Of a DNA stretch of 64,000 nt, positions 27,786-35,869 are shown one piece after another. Made by a program: the position numbers and the translations under genes. This DNA is from Paracoccaceae bacterium. GTDB taxonomy: Bacteria; Pseudomonadota; Alphaproteobacteria; Rhodobacterales; Rhodobacteraceae. Within the stretch, counting starts at the first letter, position 1. The number at the start of each line of letters is the position of its first letter. Under the pieces are notes generated by a model. The model was not told the origin of the DNA. It ran no database searches and was given only the letters and a program-made list of their open reading frames with translations. The stretch spans positions 183,797 through 247,796 of the forward strand of contig JAGQRW010000018.1 of the NCBI GenBank assembly GCA_020425085.1, written 5' to 3'.

Positions 27786-27820
27786 GGAGCAATCAATTTT
27801 GCATTTCAGGGGCATGGGCC

Positions 27821-28768
27821 ATGCAGCAGATTATTTTGGTGATTTCCGCGATCGTTCTTGGCCTTGGTTTCGGCAGGTTGACCGGCGGGCTGGCGTTTTC
27901 CTCGGCCGTTTGTCTGGTGGCCGGGGTGTTTTTGATCACGCCGTCGCTGTTCAAGTTTCAACTGGCGGATTTCGCCATGATCCCGAAACAACTGCCGGCA
28001 ATCTGGCGCAACCTCTGGATCAACTACCTGTTGCTGGCGGCGGTGGCGCTGATAATCGGCTGGCTGTCGCGCGACATCGGCATTGCCGGTGCGCTGCTAT
28101 TGTTGGCGCTGCTGCCGGGGGGCGGCATGGTGATGATGTGGATCAAAAGCTCGGGCGCCAATGCCAGGCTGGGTTTTATCATCTTCATGCTCAATCTGGC
28201 GCTGTTGCTGCCGATCACGCTGCTGTTCGGCGGTTTTTTCAGCCTTGCCGAGGGTTGGTTTCCGGCACCCGAGTTGTTGCCGGCCGGGGTTTCGGATGCC
28301 GCCCGCCAGATCAAGCCGTTCGCACCCTTCATGATCCTGATCGTCATTCCCTTTCTGCTCAGCCGGCTGGCGCGCGGTTATCTGCCTAGGCTGATCGAGA
28401 TCACCGAACGGCATCAGCCGCTGATCTCCAAGGCGACCATGTTCGGGATCGTGTTCTACCTGTTCAGCCTTTCCACCTCGCAACTGTTATTCGCGGTTTC
28501 GCTCCAGTCGGTTCTGGTGGCGCTGCTGGCGACGGCGGTGTTTTATGCGGTGGTGTTCGCGGCCGCCCGGTTGCTGACGCCTGAAACGCCCGAGGGCAGG
28601 GCGGTTTATTGGCATGTGGCAACGCGCTATATCACGCTGGCGCTGATCCTGGCGGTGTTCAGCATCGACCTTTACGGGCCGACCTTTATTCTGCCGGTGA
28701 TGATGGCCTATTTCATCCAGATCGGTGCGGCGGCAACGCTTAGCCGGCGGATGCTGGCGCGGGCCTAG
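27821..28768 (+). CDS. Putative BASS-like (bile acid:sodium symporter-type) permease
   Basis: An integral membrane protein of 315 residues with nine or ten hydrophobic helices. The segment LLLLALLPGGGMVMMWIKSSG (about 88-108, split by a glycine-rich turn) followed by ANARLGFIIFMLNLALLLP resembles the discontinuous helix pair of the BASS/ACR3 transporters, and overall length fits. I do not recognise the ACR3 arsenite signature Cys, so arsenite export is not supported. Substrate unknown. The ATG at 27821 has CAGGGGC upstream. Its last 29 bases overlap the 3' end of the convergent Bcr-type exporter gene. Confidence 0.55.
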   Translation: MQQIILVISAIVLGLGFGRLTGGLAFSSAVCLVAGVFLITPSLFKFQLADFAMIPKQLPAIWRNLWINYLLLAAVALIIGWLSRDIGIAGALLLLALLPGGGMVMMWIKSSGANARLGFIIFMLNLALLLPITLLFGGFFSLAEGWFPAPELLPAGVSDAARQIKPFAPFMILIVIPFLLSRLARGYLPRLIEITERHQPLISKATMFGIVFYLFSLSTSQLLFAVSLQSVLVALLATAVFYAVVFAAARLLTPETPEGRAVYWHVATRYITLALILAVFSIDLYGPTFILPVMMAYFIQIGAAATLSRRMLARA

Positions 28769-29960
28769 CCTTGGGATTGCTCAGCATCAGGCCGAGTGCC
28801 ACCAGCATGTTGATCGCAAAACCGATCAGCAGGGGCTGGATGGTGCCGTCAAACGCCTGACCGATCGGAATGGCTATAACCACCCCGAGAACGGTCGATA
28901 CCGCCCCGATCACCGCTGCCGCCATGCCGGCGACATGGCCCATCGGCTCCATCGCCAGCGCGTTGAGGTTGCCGAATGTCAGCCCCGGCGTCATGAACGC
29001 CACCAGAGACCAGCCCAGAAACAGCCGGAACTGCAGTGTCCCGGACAGTTCGAAGTTTCTGAGCAACAGGAAATAGGCCAGCGTCAACAGCAGCATTGTC
29101 AGAAAGGCCAGCGTCGCCAGCCGCCGCATACCGTAACGCACCACCAGCCGCGCATTCAGGATGCCCGCACTGCCCGACAACACCGCAATCGCTGCAAAAT
29201 AAACGGGAAAATCCGTTCCGGCATTGAACACGTCAACGTAAATCTGTTGTGCTGAACTGAGATATCCGAACAGCGCGCCGTAACCGCAGGACATTGCCAC
29301 CATATAGGTCACCACCACCTTTGAGGTCAGAACCTCGCGCAGGGCCGACAGATAACGTCGCGGGTTAAGCCGCTGGCGGCGTTCCTGCGGGTGGGTCTCG
29401 GGCTGGCGCAACGCCAGCCACATCAGGCCGATGAAGGCGAAAAGCATGAAGGCGACGAAAATACTGCGCCAGCCGAAACGCAGCATCACTGCCTGCCCCA
29501 TCAAGGGGGCAATGGCGGGCACCAGCACGAACAGGGTCATTGCCAACGACATCACCTGCGCCATTCGCCGCCCGTCATACTGGTCGCGGATCATCGCCAT
29601 GGTCACGGCCCGGGGAGCCGATGCCCCGAAACCCTGTACGAACCGTGCCATCAGCAGCAGTTCGAACGAGTCTGCATAAACCGCCAGCGCGCAGGCGATG
29701 ATGTAGATCAGGATGCCAGCATAAATCACCGGCTTGCGCCCAAGCGAATCCGACAACGGCCCCATCACCATCTGGCCACCGCCGTTGCCGAGGATGAAAG
29801 CGGTGATCACCAGTTGTGCGCGGTTCACATCGTCCAGGCCGAAATCAAGCGCGATCTCGGGAAAGGCGGGCAGCATCGCGTCCACCCCGATGGCGATTAT
29901 GGCGAACATCAGCGCGACCAGCGCGACGAATTCGGCAAAATGCAGTTGTCGGGTACTCAT
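28740..29960 (-). CDS. MFS exporter of the Bcr/CflA (DHA1) family
   Basis: Twelve-helix proton-driven efflux protein, 406 residues. Family marks are GVDAMLPAFPEIALDFG (about 26-42, helix 1 acidic residue), motif A GPLSDSLGRKPVIYAG (about 66-81), RFVQGFGASAPRAVTMAMIRD (about 108-128, split here from motif B), and the loop before helix 6 in RFGWRSIFVAF. Members export bicyclomycin, chloramphenicol, sulfonamides or small amino-acid-derived compounds. It overlaps the preceding DsbA-family gene by four bases (ATGA) and is the last gene of the ligase-DsbA-exporter operon, so its substrate may relate to the ligase. Its 3' end overlaps the convergent permease gene by 29 bases. Confidence 0.88.
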   Translation of the reverse strand: MSTRQLHFAEFVALVALMFAIIAIGVDAMLPAFPEIALDFGLDDVNRAQLVITAFILGNGGGQMVMGPLSDSLGRKPVIYAGILIYIIACALAVYADSFELLLMARFVQGFGASAPRAVTMAMIRDQYDGRRMAQVMSLAMTLFVLVPAIAPLMGQAVMLRFGWRSIFVAFMLFAFIGLMWLALRQPETHPQERRQRLNPRRYLSALREVLTSKVVVTYMVAMSCGYGALFGYLSSAQQIYVDVFNAGTDFPVYFAAIAVLSGSAGILNARLVVRYGMRRLATLAFLTMLLLTLAYFLLLRNFELSGTLQFRLFLGWSLVAFMTPGLTFGNLNALAMEPMGHVAGMAAAVIGAVSTVLGVVIAIPIGQAFDGTIQPLLIGFAINMLVALGLMLSNPKARPAPASAG

Positions 29961-30607
29961 CCCGCGGCGGGCCCTGAGGTATTGGCCGCGATATCATCGA
30001 ACACCCTCAGCCAGAGGTCGGACGGCTGCGCCCCGGTCACTGCATGGGCGTTGTTGATGATGAAACAGGGCACGCCGCTGACTCCCTTTTGCCTTGCATT
30101 GGCGTCGCGTTTCTGGATGTCCTGCTTGTCGACATCCTGGGCCAGCAGCTTGGCGATCATTTCACCGTCAATCCCCGCCGCCGTGGCGATATCGACCAGC
30201 ACCTTTGGATCGGAAATGTCCTGGCCTTGCTGGAAATACGCCTGGAACAGGCCACCGACCACCTGATTTTGCACCCCTTCCAACCCGGCCCAATGGATCA
30301 GGCGGTGCGCATCCAGCGTGTTCGGCATCCGTTCGATCCGCTCGTAACTGATCTCGATACCGGCCTCGGCGGCGGCGTCGGCGATCTGGCGATAGATCGC
30401 TACCGCCCGTTCGCGGCCACCGAATTTCAGTTCCAGATATGCCCGCCGTTCCATGCCCTCGGGTGGCATGTCGGGGTTCAGTTGAAATGGATGCCATTCC
30501 AGTTGAAAATCCAGTTCCGGGCGGGCGCTTATTGCCTGTTCCAGCCGGGTCTTGCCAATATAGCACCAGGGGCATACCGGGTCCGAAATGATATCAAGCC
30601 GGATCAT
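29957..30607 (-). CDS. DsbA-family (FrnE-like) thioredoxin-fold oxidoreductase
   Basis: Cytoplasmic DsbA-like protein of the 2-hydroxychromene-2-carboxylate isomerase/FrnE group, 216 residues. The redox motif is C12-P-W-C15 in SDPVCPWCYIGKTRLE, followed by the FrnE-typical WHPFQLNPDMPPEG segment; the cis-Pro loop is GVSGVPCFII near residue 188. No signal peptide. An open frame extends upstream, but the ATG at 30607 has a near-perfect ribosome-binding site (AAAAGGAGG) and the DsbA N-terminus. It overlaps the ligase gene by 14 bases and the exporter gene by four, so the three are one operon. Function may be redox folding or an isomerase or glutathione-linked step on an aromatic compound; the CxxC favours the former. 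Confidence 0.88.
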   Translation of the reverse strand: MIRLDIISDPVCPWCYIGKTRLEQAISARPELDFQLEWHPFQLNPDMPPEGMERRAYLELKFGGRERAVAIYRQIADAAAEAGIEISYERIERMPNTLDAHRLIHWAGLEGVQNQVVGGLFQAYFQQGQDISDPKVLVDIATAAGIDGEMIAKLLAQDVDKQDIQKRDANARQKGVSGVPCFIINNAHAVTGAQPSDLWLRVFDDIAANTSGPAAG

Positions 30608-32156
30608 GGCCAACCTCCTTTTGCTGAATTTGCTGGTACTGGCGGCGAAGTTCGCCGCGCCTGAGCTTGTTGTTGGCGCCTTTGGGCAGGCTGGCAAGCG
30701 GTACAAACAGGCGCGGGCATTTGTAGCGCGCCAGATTTTCGGCGCAATAGGCGGCGAGAATTCCATCACTCAGCGCCTTGTCCGCGACATAAAAGGCGGC
30801 GATCACCTCGACCCCCGGTTTCACCTCGACGCTGACGGCGGCGGCTTCGATGATGGCAGGGTGGCGGTTCAGCGCGGTCTCCACTTCGATTGGCGACACC
30901 CGGTAGCCGCCGGCGTTCATCATGTCGTCATCCCGGCCAAGATAGGTGATCCAGCCCTCGGCATCCATGGTCACCATGTCGCCGGTAACAAACCATTCGC
31001 CCGCGAATTTCCGGGCGGTTTCCTCGGGTTGCCCGCGATAGCCAAGCATCAGGCCGGGATCGTGGTTTGCGATGCCAAGCACCCCTGCCTGACCGAGCGG
31101 CACCGGGCAATGGTCATCGGTGTTCAGCACCGCGATGCGGCGGCCCGGTTGCGGTTTGCCGGTCGTGCCCGGTCGCGGCGGGCCGGGCGGGGCGGTGGAA
31201 ATGAAGGTGGAGCATTCCGACATGCCAAGGCTTTCGTAGATATGCGTGCCGGTTAGCCGCCGCCAGCTTTCGGCCAGCGACGGCGGCAGTTTTTCCCCGG
31301 CGGCAATGGCGTGGCGCAAATTAGGCATGTGCGGCAGATCGCCGGGTTTCAGCATTTGCCGATAAATGCCGGGTGCTGCGGCAAACAGGGTCGCGCGGTG
31401 TTTTGCCAGCAATCCCGCAAGTTCGGCGCTTGAAACGCCGTCGCCGGGGATCAGCGCCGTTGCGCCGTTGGCCCAGGGGTCCATCAGGCCGACCCCAAGC
31501 GTATAGGTCCAGTTGAAAGCCCCCGCATGCAGCAACCGGTCATCAGCGTTGATGCCCAGCCATCCCTGCCACATCATCCGACGCGCCCAGATGGCGCGAT
31601 GCGCATGCATCACCGCCCGCGGCCGCCCGGAAGTGCCCGAGGTGTAGATCATATAGGCCACCCGCCCCGGATCGCCCAGATCGGTACGCCCAGGTGGATG
31701 CTGCTGAAGGGCCGCCACCTGATCCGGCAGCAGGCGCGGGCAGGTCAGATTGTCCAGAACCTCGCATCCCTGCCCGAACGCCACCAGATCCGGCGATAGA
31801 TCGTCGATCAGGGCGCGGGTTTCGCCTGCCGTAAGCTGTGATGAGGTCGGCACCGGCACAAACCCGCCAAGGATTGCCCCGAGATAAAGGATCGGAAAAT
31901 CCACCGAATTGCCAAGCCGCATCAGGATCACGGCACCCTTGGCCAGCCCCATGGCCTGCAACCCGCCCGCAGTGGCATGCACCGCCTGATCAAGGCGGCG
32001 ATAGCTCCAGCGTTCCGGCGAACAGCGGGGCGCCAGGATTTCCAGCGCCGTCTTGTCCGGCACGGCACGCCCCGCCGACAGCACATAGGCCGCCAGATTG
32101 AACGGTTCAGGGCAGGGGGCGAACGGCCCCTGATCGTATAGCGAAAGCGCGGTCAT
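30594..32156 (-). CDS. AMP-dependent acyl/aryl-CoA ligase
   Basis: Adenylate-forming enzyme activating a carboxylic acid with ATP and CoA. The 520 residues have the P-loop YTSGTSGRPRAVMHAHR (about 171-187), in which the usual Lys of GxPKG is Arg, then YESLGMSECS (A5), GEWFVTGDMVTMDAEG (A7/A8), YLGRDDDMMNAGGYRVSPIEVE and the C-terminal A10 Lys in GANNKLRRGELR. It is most like the benzoate-CoA ligase/medium acid ligase group; the exact acid cannot be stated. First gene of the operon with the DsbA-like and exporter genes. The start at 32156 is 106 bases from the divergent XRE-cupin regulator, which likely controls it through the palindrome at 32227. Confidence 0.88.
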   Translation of the reverse strand: MTALSLYDQGPFAPCPEPFNLAAYVLSAGRAVPDKTALEILAPRCSPERWSYRRLDQAVHATAGGLQAMGLAKGAVILMRLGNSVDFPILYLGAILGGFVPVPTSSQLTAGETRALIDDLSPDLVAFGQGCEVLDNLTCPRLLPDQVAALQQHPPGRTDLGDPGRVAYMIYTSGTSGRPRAVMHAHRAIWARRMMWQGWLGINADDRLLHAGAFNWTYTLGVGLMDPWANGATALIPGDGVSSAELAGLLAKHRATLFAAAPGIYRQMLKPGDLPHMPNLRHAIAAGEKLPPSLAESWRRLTGTHIYESLGMSECSTFISTAPPGPPRPGTTGKPQPGRRIAVLNTDDHCPVPLGQAGVLGIANHDPGLMLGYRGQPEETARKFAGEWFVTGDMVTMDAEGWITYLGRDDDMMNAGGYRVSPIEVETALNRHPAIIEAAAVSVEVKPGVEVIAAFYVADKALSDGILAAYCAENLARYKCPRLFVPLASLPKGANNKLRRGELRRQYQQIQQKEVGHDPA

Positions 32157-32226
32157 GACCTTGGTCTAACGCCTTGCGGTGGCCTGCGCCAGAGGTGACG
32201 CCCGCCACGGCTTGCCAGTTTCCAAT

Positions 32227-32244
32227 CAGAGGTTTAAGCCTCTG
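32227..32244. promoter_or_regulatory. 18-bp palindrome between ligase operon and XRE-cupin regulator (operator candidate)
   Basis: CAGAGG-TTTAAG-CCTCTG: arms at 32227-32232 and 32239-32244, six-base centre that is itself nearly symmetric (TTAA core). It lies 19 bases before the regulator ATG and 70 bases before the ligase start, in the only gap between the divergent units. Such a site next to an XRE-cupin gene is most simply its binding site. No T-run follows, so it is not a terminator. Confidence 0.6.
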
Positions 32245-32262
32245 GTCAACCAAAGGTACAGC

Positions 32263-32889
32263 ATGACCAAACCGAGAAATCCGCCCAGTCTGATCACCAT
32301 GGCCCGCGCCGACGGCGAAGAAAACGCCATCGAGCCGTTGCATCTGGGTGCACGGGTGCGCGAATTGCGCAAGGCCCGGAACTGGACACTGGAACAGGCG
32401 GCCAAGCAGGCCGGGCTGGCCCGTTCGACCCTGTCGAAGATTGAGAATGAGCAGATGTCGCCGACCTTTGATGCGGTGCGAAAACTGGCCGGCGGGCTGG
32501 GCATCTCGATCCCGCAACTGTTCACACCGCCCAAGACCGGGCAGGTGATGGGGCGGATGGCGATCACCAAGACCGGCGAGGGCAAGCCGCATCTGACCGC
32601 CACCTATGAACATGAACTGCTGGCGCCGAACCTGATGCGAAAACAGATGCTGCCCTATCGCGCCCGGATCCGCGCCCGCGACATGGCCGAGTTTGACGGC
32701 TGGGTACGCCATGACGGCGAGGAATTTCTGTATGTGCTGACCGGCACCATCACCCTTTACACCGAGTTCTACCAGCCGGTCGATATGCGCCGGGGCGACA
32801 GCGCCTATTACGACGCCGCCATGGGCCACAATGTCGTGTCCACCAGCCAGGAAGACGCGGTAATCCTTTGGGTGACATCGCTGGATTAG
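32263..32889 (+). CDS. XRE-family regulator with C-terminal cupin domain
   Basis: One-component transcription regulator, 208 residues. The helix-turn-helix is at about 30-80 (VRELRKARNWTLEQAAKQAG, ARSTLSKIENEQMSPT), and the cupin at about 130-205 (HDGEEFLYVLTGTITLYTEF, MRRGDSAYYDAAMGHNV) would bind the effector. The ATG at 32263 with AAAGG upstream fixes the start; the open frame continues upstream without a better site. Divergent from the ligase-DsbA-exporter operon, which it probably regulates; autoregulation through the palindrome at 32227 is likely. Members of this family control catabolism of amino acids, polyamines, aldehydes or aromatic acids; the effector here is unknown. Confidence 0.9.
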   Translation: MTKPRNPPSLITMARADGEENAIEPLHLGARVRELRKARNWTLEQAAKQAGLARSTLSKIENEQMSPTFDAVRKLAGGLGISIPQLFTPPKTGQVMGRMAITKTGEGKPHLTATYEHELLAPNLMRKQMLPYRARIRARDMAEFDGWVRHDGEEFLYVLTGTITLYTEFYQPVDMRRGDSAYYDAAMGHNVVSTSQEDAVILWVTSLD

Positions 32890-33041
32890 CCGCCGAATCG
32901 TTCATTCACCGACCCTGGCGATTCGTCGATCCGCAAACGCCGATTCGCCACTGGTCCCTGACCGATGGCAACGCGGCCGATACCGGCGATCCCAGCCATT
33001 CCAGCAAGGCGCGAACAGAGTTGACGCCTATCGGCAGGGCC

Positions 33042-33070
33042 AAAAAAAACGCCCTCACAAGGAGGGCGTT
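33042..33070 (-). terminator. Strong rho-independent terminator ending the candidate sRNA
   Basis: On the minus strand a 9-bp perfect stem (plus-strand arms AACGCCCTC at 33048-33056 and GAGGGCGTT at 33062-33070) with a five-base loop is followed by eight uridines (the A-run at 33042-33049). On the plus strand there is no T-run after the stem, so it is directional. One of only two textbook intrinsic terminators I found in the window. Confidence 0.9.
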
Positions 33071-33117
33071 AAGTTATTGAGGCAGGTTTCATACAGGCAA
33101 GAAACCTATCGAGCAGT
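33042..33117 (-). ncRNA. Candidate intergenic small regulatory RNA, about 76 nt
   Basis: The predicted transcript starts at an A (33117, seven bases after the -10 box) and ends in the U-run at 33042. It contains an upstream hairpin with 7-bp arms (plus strand 33084-33090 AGGTTTC and 33101-33107 GAAACCT, ten-base loop), then a single-stranded AU-rich linker (33071-33083), then the terminator stem. An A/U-rich stretch before a U-tailed terminator is the usual layout of Hfq-bound sRNAs, and hfq is encoded at 15 kb. No minus-strand gene reads into it, so the terminator has no other obvious use. A seven-codon ORF (MKPASIT) lies inside without a ribosome-binding site. I do not recognise it as a named family. 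It is transcribed away from the solute-binding protein gene. Confidence 0.7.
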
Positions 33118-33123
33118 AATAGT

Positions 33124-33152
33124 GTTATACGAAATATCCCCGCATCCGCCAA
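33124..33152 (-). promoter_or_regulatory. Sigma70-type promoter of the candidate sRNA
   Basis: Read on the minus strand: TTGGCG (33152-33147), a 17-base spacer, TATAAC (33129-33124). Both boxes are close to consensus at ideal spacing, which is uncommon in this high-GC sequence, and the start falls 7 bases later on an A. Confidence 0.7.
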
Positions 33153-33229
33153 GTTAAAATTTGAAAAAGATGTGCCTGCTCAGTAGGCTAGCGGTCGATA
33201 CTGCCCCGTACCAAGGATTTGTTGCCCGG

Positions 33230-35038
33230 ATGCCACGCAGATTTCAACACCCGTTCGCCTGGTGGATCGCCCTGCTGCTGGCAATTCTGCTGCCGGTTCT
33301 TGTCAATGCCGAACCCCGGCATGGCATAGCTATGTATGGAGACCCCTTGCTACCACCGGATTTTGTGTCCTTACCCTATGTCAACCCGGATGCCCCCAAA
33401 GGCGGGCGAATCATCATGGGCGAACGCGGCGGCTTTGACAGCTTCAATCCCTTTATCCTGAAAGGCCGCGCCCCCTGGGGGGTAAGGGCGCATGTTTACG
33501 AAAGCCTGATGGCGCGAAGCTGGGACGAACCGTTTACACTTTACGGCCTTCTGGCCGCCTCGATCGAGACCGGACCGAATCGGCAATGGGTGGAATTCAC
33601 CCTGCGCCCGGAAGCGCGATTTTCCGATGGCAGCCCGGTCACTGTCGCCGATGTCATCTGGTCGTTCCAGACGTTGGCCGAAAAAGGCGTGCCGCGCTAT
33701 GCCAATTCCTGGCAGAAGGTGGCGAAATCCGAGCAGACCGGCCCCCGAAGCGTGCGTTTCACCTTCAGCCAAACCGACCGGGAACTGCCGCTGATCCTCG
33801 GCCTCAGACCGGTTCTGAAGAAATCCGACTGGGACGGCCGTGATTTCAGCCAAAGCGGTCTGGAGCGGCCAATCGGCAGTGGCCCCTATGTGGTCGGCGA
33901 GTTCGAGGCAAATCGTTTCGTCAGCTTTCGCCGCAACCCCGAATACTGGGGCCGGGATCTGCCAATCAATCGCGGCCAGAACAATCTGGACGAGATTCGG
34001 TATGAATATTTCAACGACGCCTCGGTGATCTTTCAGGCATTCCGGGGTGGTGAAATCTCGGTCTACCGCGAAGGCAATGCCCAGAAATGGGAGGAACAGT
34101 ACGATTTCCCCGCCGTCACCACCGGCGAGGTGGTGAAATCCTTGATCCCGAACCAGCGCCCTTCGGGCATGCAGGGATTTGTCTTCAACACCCGCCGCGC
34201 CATCTTTGCCGATTGGCGGGTGCGCGATGCGCTGATCCATGCGTTCAATTTCGAGTTCATCAATCAGGTGATCAACAAGGGCAGGCTGCCGCGCGCCATC
34301 AGCTATTTCTCGAACTCCGAACTTGGCATGCGCCCAGGTGCGGCGACCGGGCGGGTGGCGGAATTTCTGGCGCCTTTTGCCGACAGCCTGCTGCCGGGGG
34401 CGCTGGCGGGATATGCCGTGCCGAAAACCGACGGCACCGAGCGCAACCGCCGGAACCTGAGAATCGCGGCGGCAGAACTGGCCAAGGCCGGCTGGCTGGT
34501 GGCCCCGGACGGCGTTTTGCGCAACCGTGCCGGGCAGGCGTTCCAGTTCGAGATCATGCTCAGACCCGGCGAGGAGGAGGCGATTGCCAACCTTTTTACC
34601 GACGCACTGAAACGCCTTGGTATCACGCCGGTTCTGACCCTGGTGGATACGGCACAGCACCGCGCGCGCCGCGAGGTATATGATTACGACATGATGGTAA
34701 ACGCCTGGGTGTTGTCGCTGTCACCGGGCAATGAGCAGAACCTTTACTGGAATTCCGCCGGGGTGACGCAGCAGGGCACGCGCAACTACATGGGCATGCG
34801 CGCGCCCGCCGCCGACAAAATGATCGAGCGTATACTGACCTCGGACAACCGCGACGATTTCGTCGCTGCCACGCGCGCCCTTGATCGGGTGCTGACGACC
34901 GGCCGCTATGTGATTCCATTCTGGTTTGATGATGTCAGCCGCCTGGCGCATCGGCGCGAGTTGCATTTTCCCGAACATCTGCCGGTTTATGGCGACTGGC
35001 TGGGATTTCTGCCGGATGTCTGGTGGTGGCAGGAGTGA
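33230..35038 (+). CDS. ABC transporter substrate-binding protein, family 5 (YejA-like)
   Basis: Periplasmic binding protein for oligopeptides or similar solutes. From the ATG at 33230 it has 602 residues with a Sec signal peptide (MPRRFQHPFAWW, hydrophobic run, LPVLVNA before EPRHG). Family marks are YGDPLLPPDFVSLPYVNPDAPKGG (split near residues 35-58), EFTLRPEARFSDGSPVTVADV and GPYVVGEFEANRFVSFRRNPEYWG. A TTG at 33161 would add 23 residues before the signal peptide and is less likely. No permease or ATPase genes (yejBEF) are next to it, so partners must be encoded elsewhere or it is an orphan. Its leader abuts the sRNA promoter, which points the other way. It converges with lexA, 18 bases apart. 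Confidence 0.9.
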   Translation: MPRRFQHPFAWWIALLLAILLPVLVNAEPRHGIAMYGDPLLPPDFVSLPYVNPDAPKGGRIIMGERGGFDSFNPFILKGRAPWGVRAHVYESLMARSWDEPFTLYGLLAASIETGPNRQWVEFTLRPEARFSDGSPVTVADVIWSFQTLAEKGVPRYANSWQKVAKSEQTGPRSVRFTFSQTDRELPLILGLRPVLKKSDWDGRDFSQSGLERPIGSGPYVVGEFEANRFVSFRRNPEYWGRDLPINRGQNNLDEIRYEYFNDASVIFQAFRGGEISVYREGNAQKWEEQYDFPAVTTGEVVKSLIPNQRPSGMQGFVFNTRRAIFADWRVRDALIHAFNFEFINQVINKGRLPRAISYFSNSELGMRPGAATGRVAEFLAPFADSLLPGALAGYAVPKTDGTERNRRNLRIAAAELAKAGWLVAPDGVLRNRAGQAFQFEIMLRPGEEEAIANLFTDALKRLGITPVLTLVDTAQHRARREVYDYDMMVNAWVLSLSPGNEQNLYWNSAGVTQQGTRNYMGMRAPAADKMIERILTSDNRDDFVAATRALDRVLTTGRYVIPFWFDDVSRLAHRRELHFPEHLPVYGDWLGFLPDVWWWQE

Positions 35039-35056
35039 CCGGCAGCGAATTGCGCC

Positions 35057-35743
35057 CTAATAGGTTCGGATCAACCCGACCAGCCGCCCCTGAATCTTGA
35101 CCTGATCGTCGCGGTAAACCCGGGTTTCATAGGCCGAATTGGCCGCCTCCAGCGCGATGGCGTTGCCGCGTTTTCTGAGGCGTTTCAGCGTCGCCTCCTG
35201 ATCATCGACCAGCGCCACCACGATATCGCCGTTCTCGGCGTCGGGTTGTTCGCGGATCACCACCACATCGCCATTGTTGATGCCCGCGTCGATCATCGAA
35301 TCGCCCTTGACCTCCAACGCATAGTGCAGCCCCTTGCTGCGCAGCATTGAACCTGGCACCGCCACGGCGCTGGTGCGGTGGCTGATCGCCTCGATCGGGG
35401 TGCCAGCGGCGATCTGGCCCATGATCGGAACATCGAGCGCGTTGACCCGCTCGACCTGCTTGGCACCCTGCGGCCGGCGCGTTGCCGAACCTTGGATCAG
35501 TTGCGGTTTGAAGGCCGGTTTTTCCAGTGATTCCGGCAGCTTGATGATCTCGATCGCGCGCGCCCGATGGGCCAGACGGCGGATGAAACCGCGTTCTTCG
35601 AGTGCCGTGATCAGGCGGTGGATACCGGATTTCGACCTGAGATCCAGCGCATCCTTCATCTCGTCGAATGAGGGTGGCACCCCGTCACGTTGCATCCGTT
35701 TGTTGATAAATTCCAGTAAATCCAGTTGCTTGCGTGTCAACAT
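35057..35743 (-). CDS. lexA: SOS repressor LexA
   Basis: Represses DNA damage genes and self-cleaves when RecA is active. The 228 residues have the winged helix N-terminus ([35 protein letters not shown]), the Ala113-Gly114 cleavage site in QIAAGTP, and the catalytic pair Ser149 (VKGDSMI) and Lys187 (EATLKRL). The open frame reaches further upstream, but the ATG at 35743 has AAGGGAG before it and matches the family start. Three GTTC repeats with 7-base spacing lie 63-88 bases upstream, so it is autoregulated. It lies after moeA on the same strand but with its own promoter region of 126 bases. Confidence 0.96.
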   Translation of the reverse strand: MLTRKQLDLLEFINKRMQRDGVPPSFDEMKDALDLRSKSGIHRLITALEERGFIRRLAHRARAIEIIKLPESLEKPAFKPQLIQGSATRRPQGAKQVERVNALDVPIMGQIAAGTPIEAISHRTSAVAVPGSMLRSKGLHYALEVKGDSMIDAGINNGDVVVIREQPDAENGDIVVALVDDQEATLKRLRKRGNAIALEAANSAYETRVYRDDQVKIQGRLVGLIRTY

Positions 35744-35805
35744 TGATGCTCTCCCTTGGCCGAAATGCCGGTGTTCCGGTCCGGTGCGGTGTTTGTGCCC
35801 GGTAT

Positions 35806-35831
35806 GTTCAGATAAAGTTCTATATGTGTTC
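35806..35831 (-). promoter_or_regulatory. Tandem LexA (SOS) boxes, three GTTC direct repeats
   Basis: On the plus strand GTTC occurs at 35806-35809, 35817-35820 and 35828-35831 with exactly seven bases between each pair, so the region contains two overlapping copies of the alphaproteobacterial box GTTC-N7-GTTC (GAAC-N7-GAAC on the transcribed strand). The 11-base periodicity puts all three on one DNA face. Position upstream of lexA indicates autoregulation. Confidence 0.9.
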
Positions 35832-35869
35832 TTGTTTTGTGTCAACTATTTGGTAACATGTCGGAAGGT

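Larger units (their letters stand above)
32890..33229. other. 340-base gap without a protein gene; holds a candidate sRNA
   Basis: Between the XRE-cupin regulator and the solute-binding protein gene. The first 150 bases show nothing recognisable. From 33042 to 33152 the minus strand has a complete small transcription unit (promoter, two hairpins, U-rich terminator), described separately. The rest, to 33229, is the leader of the solute-binding protein gene; an alternative TTG start for that gene lies at 33161. Confidence 0.8.

Noticed and set aside
33088..33112. Seven-codon ORF (MKPASIT) inside the candidate sRNA
   Set aside because: No ribosome-binding site and start codon lies in a hairpin; more likely chance than a leader peptide.
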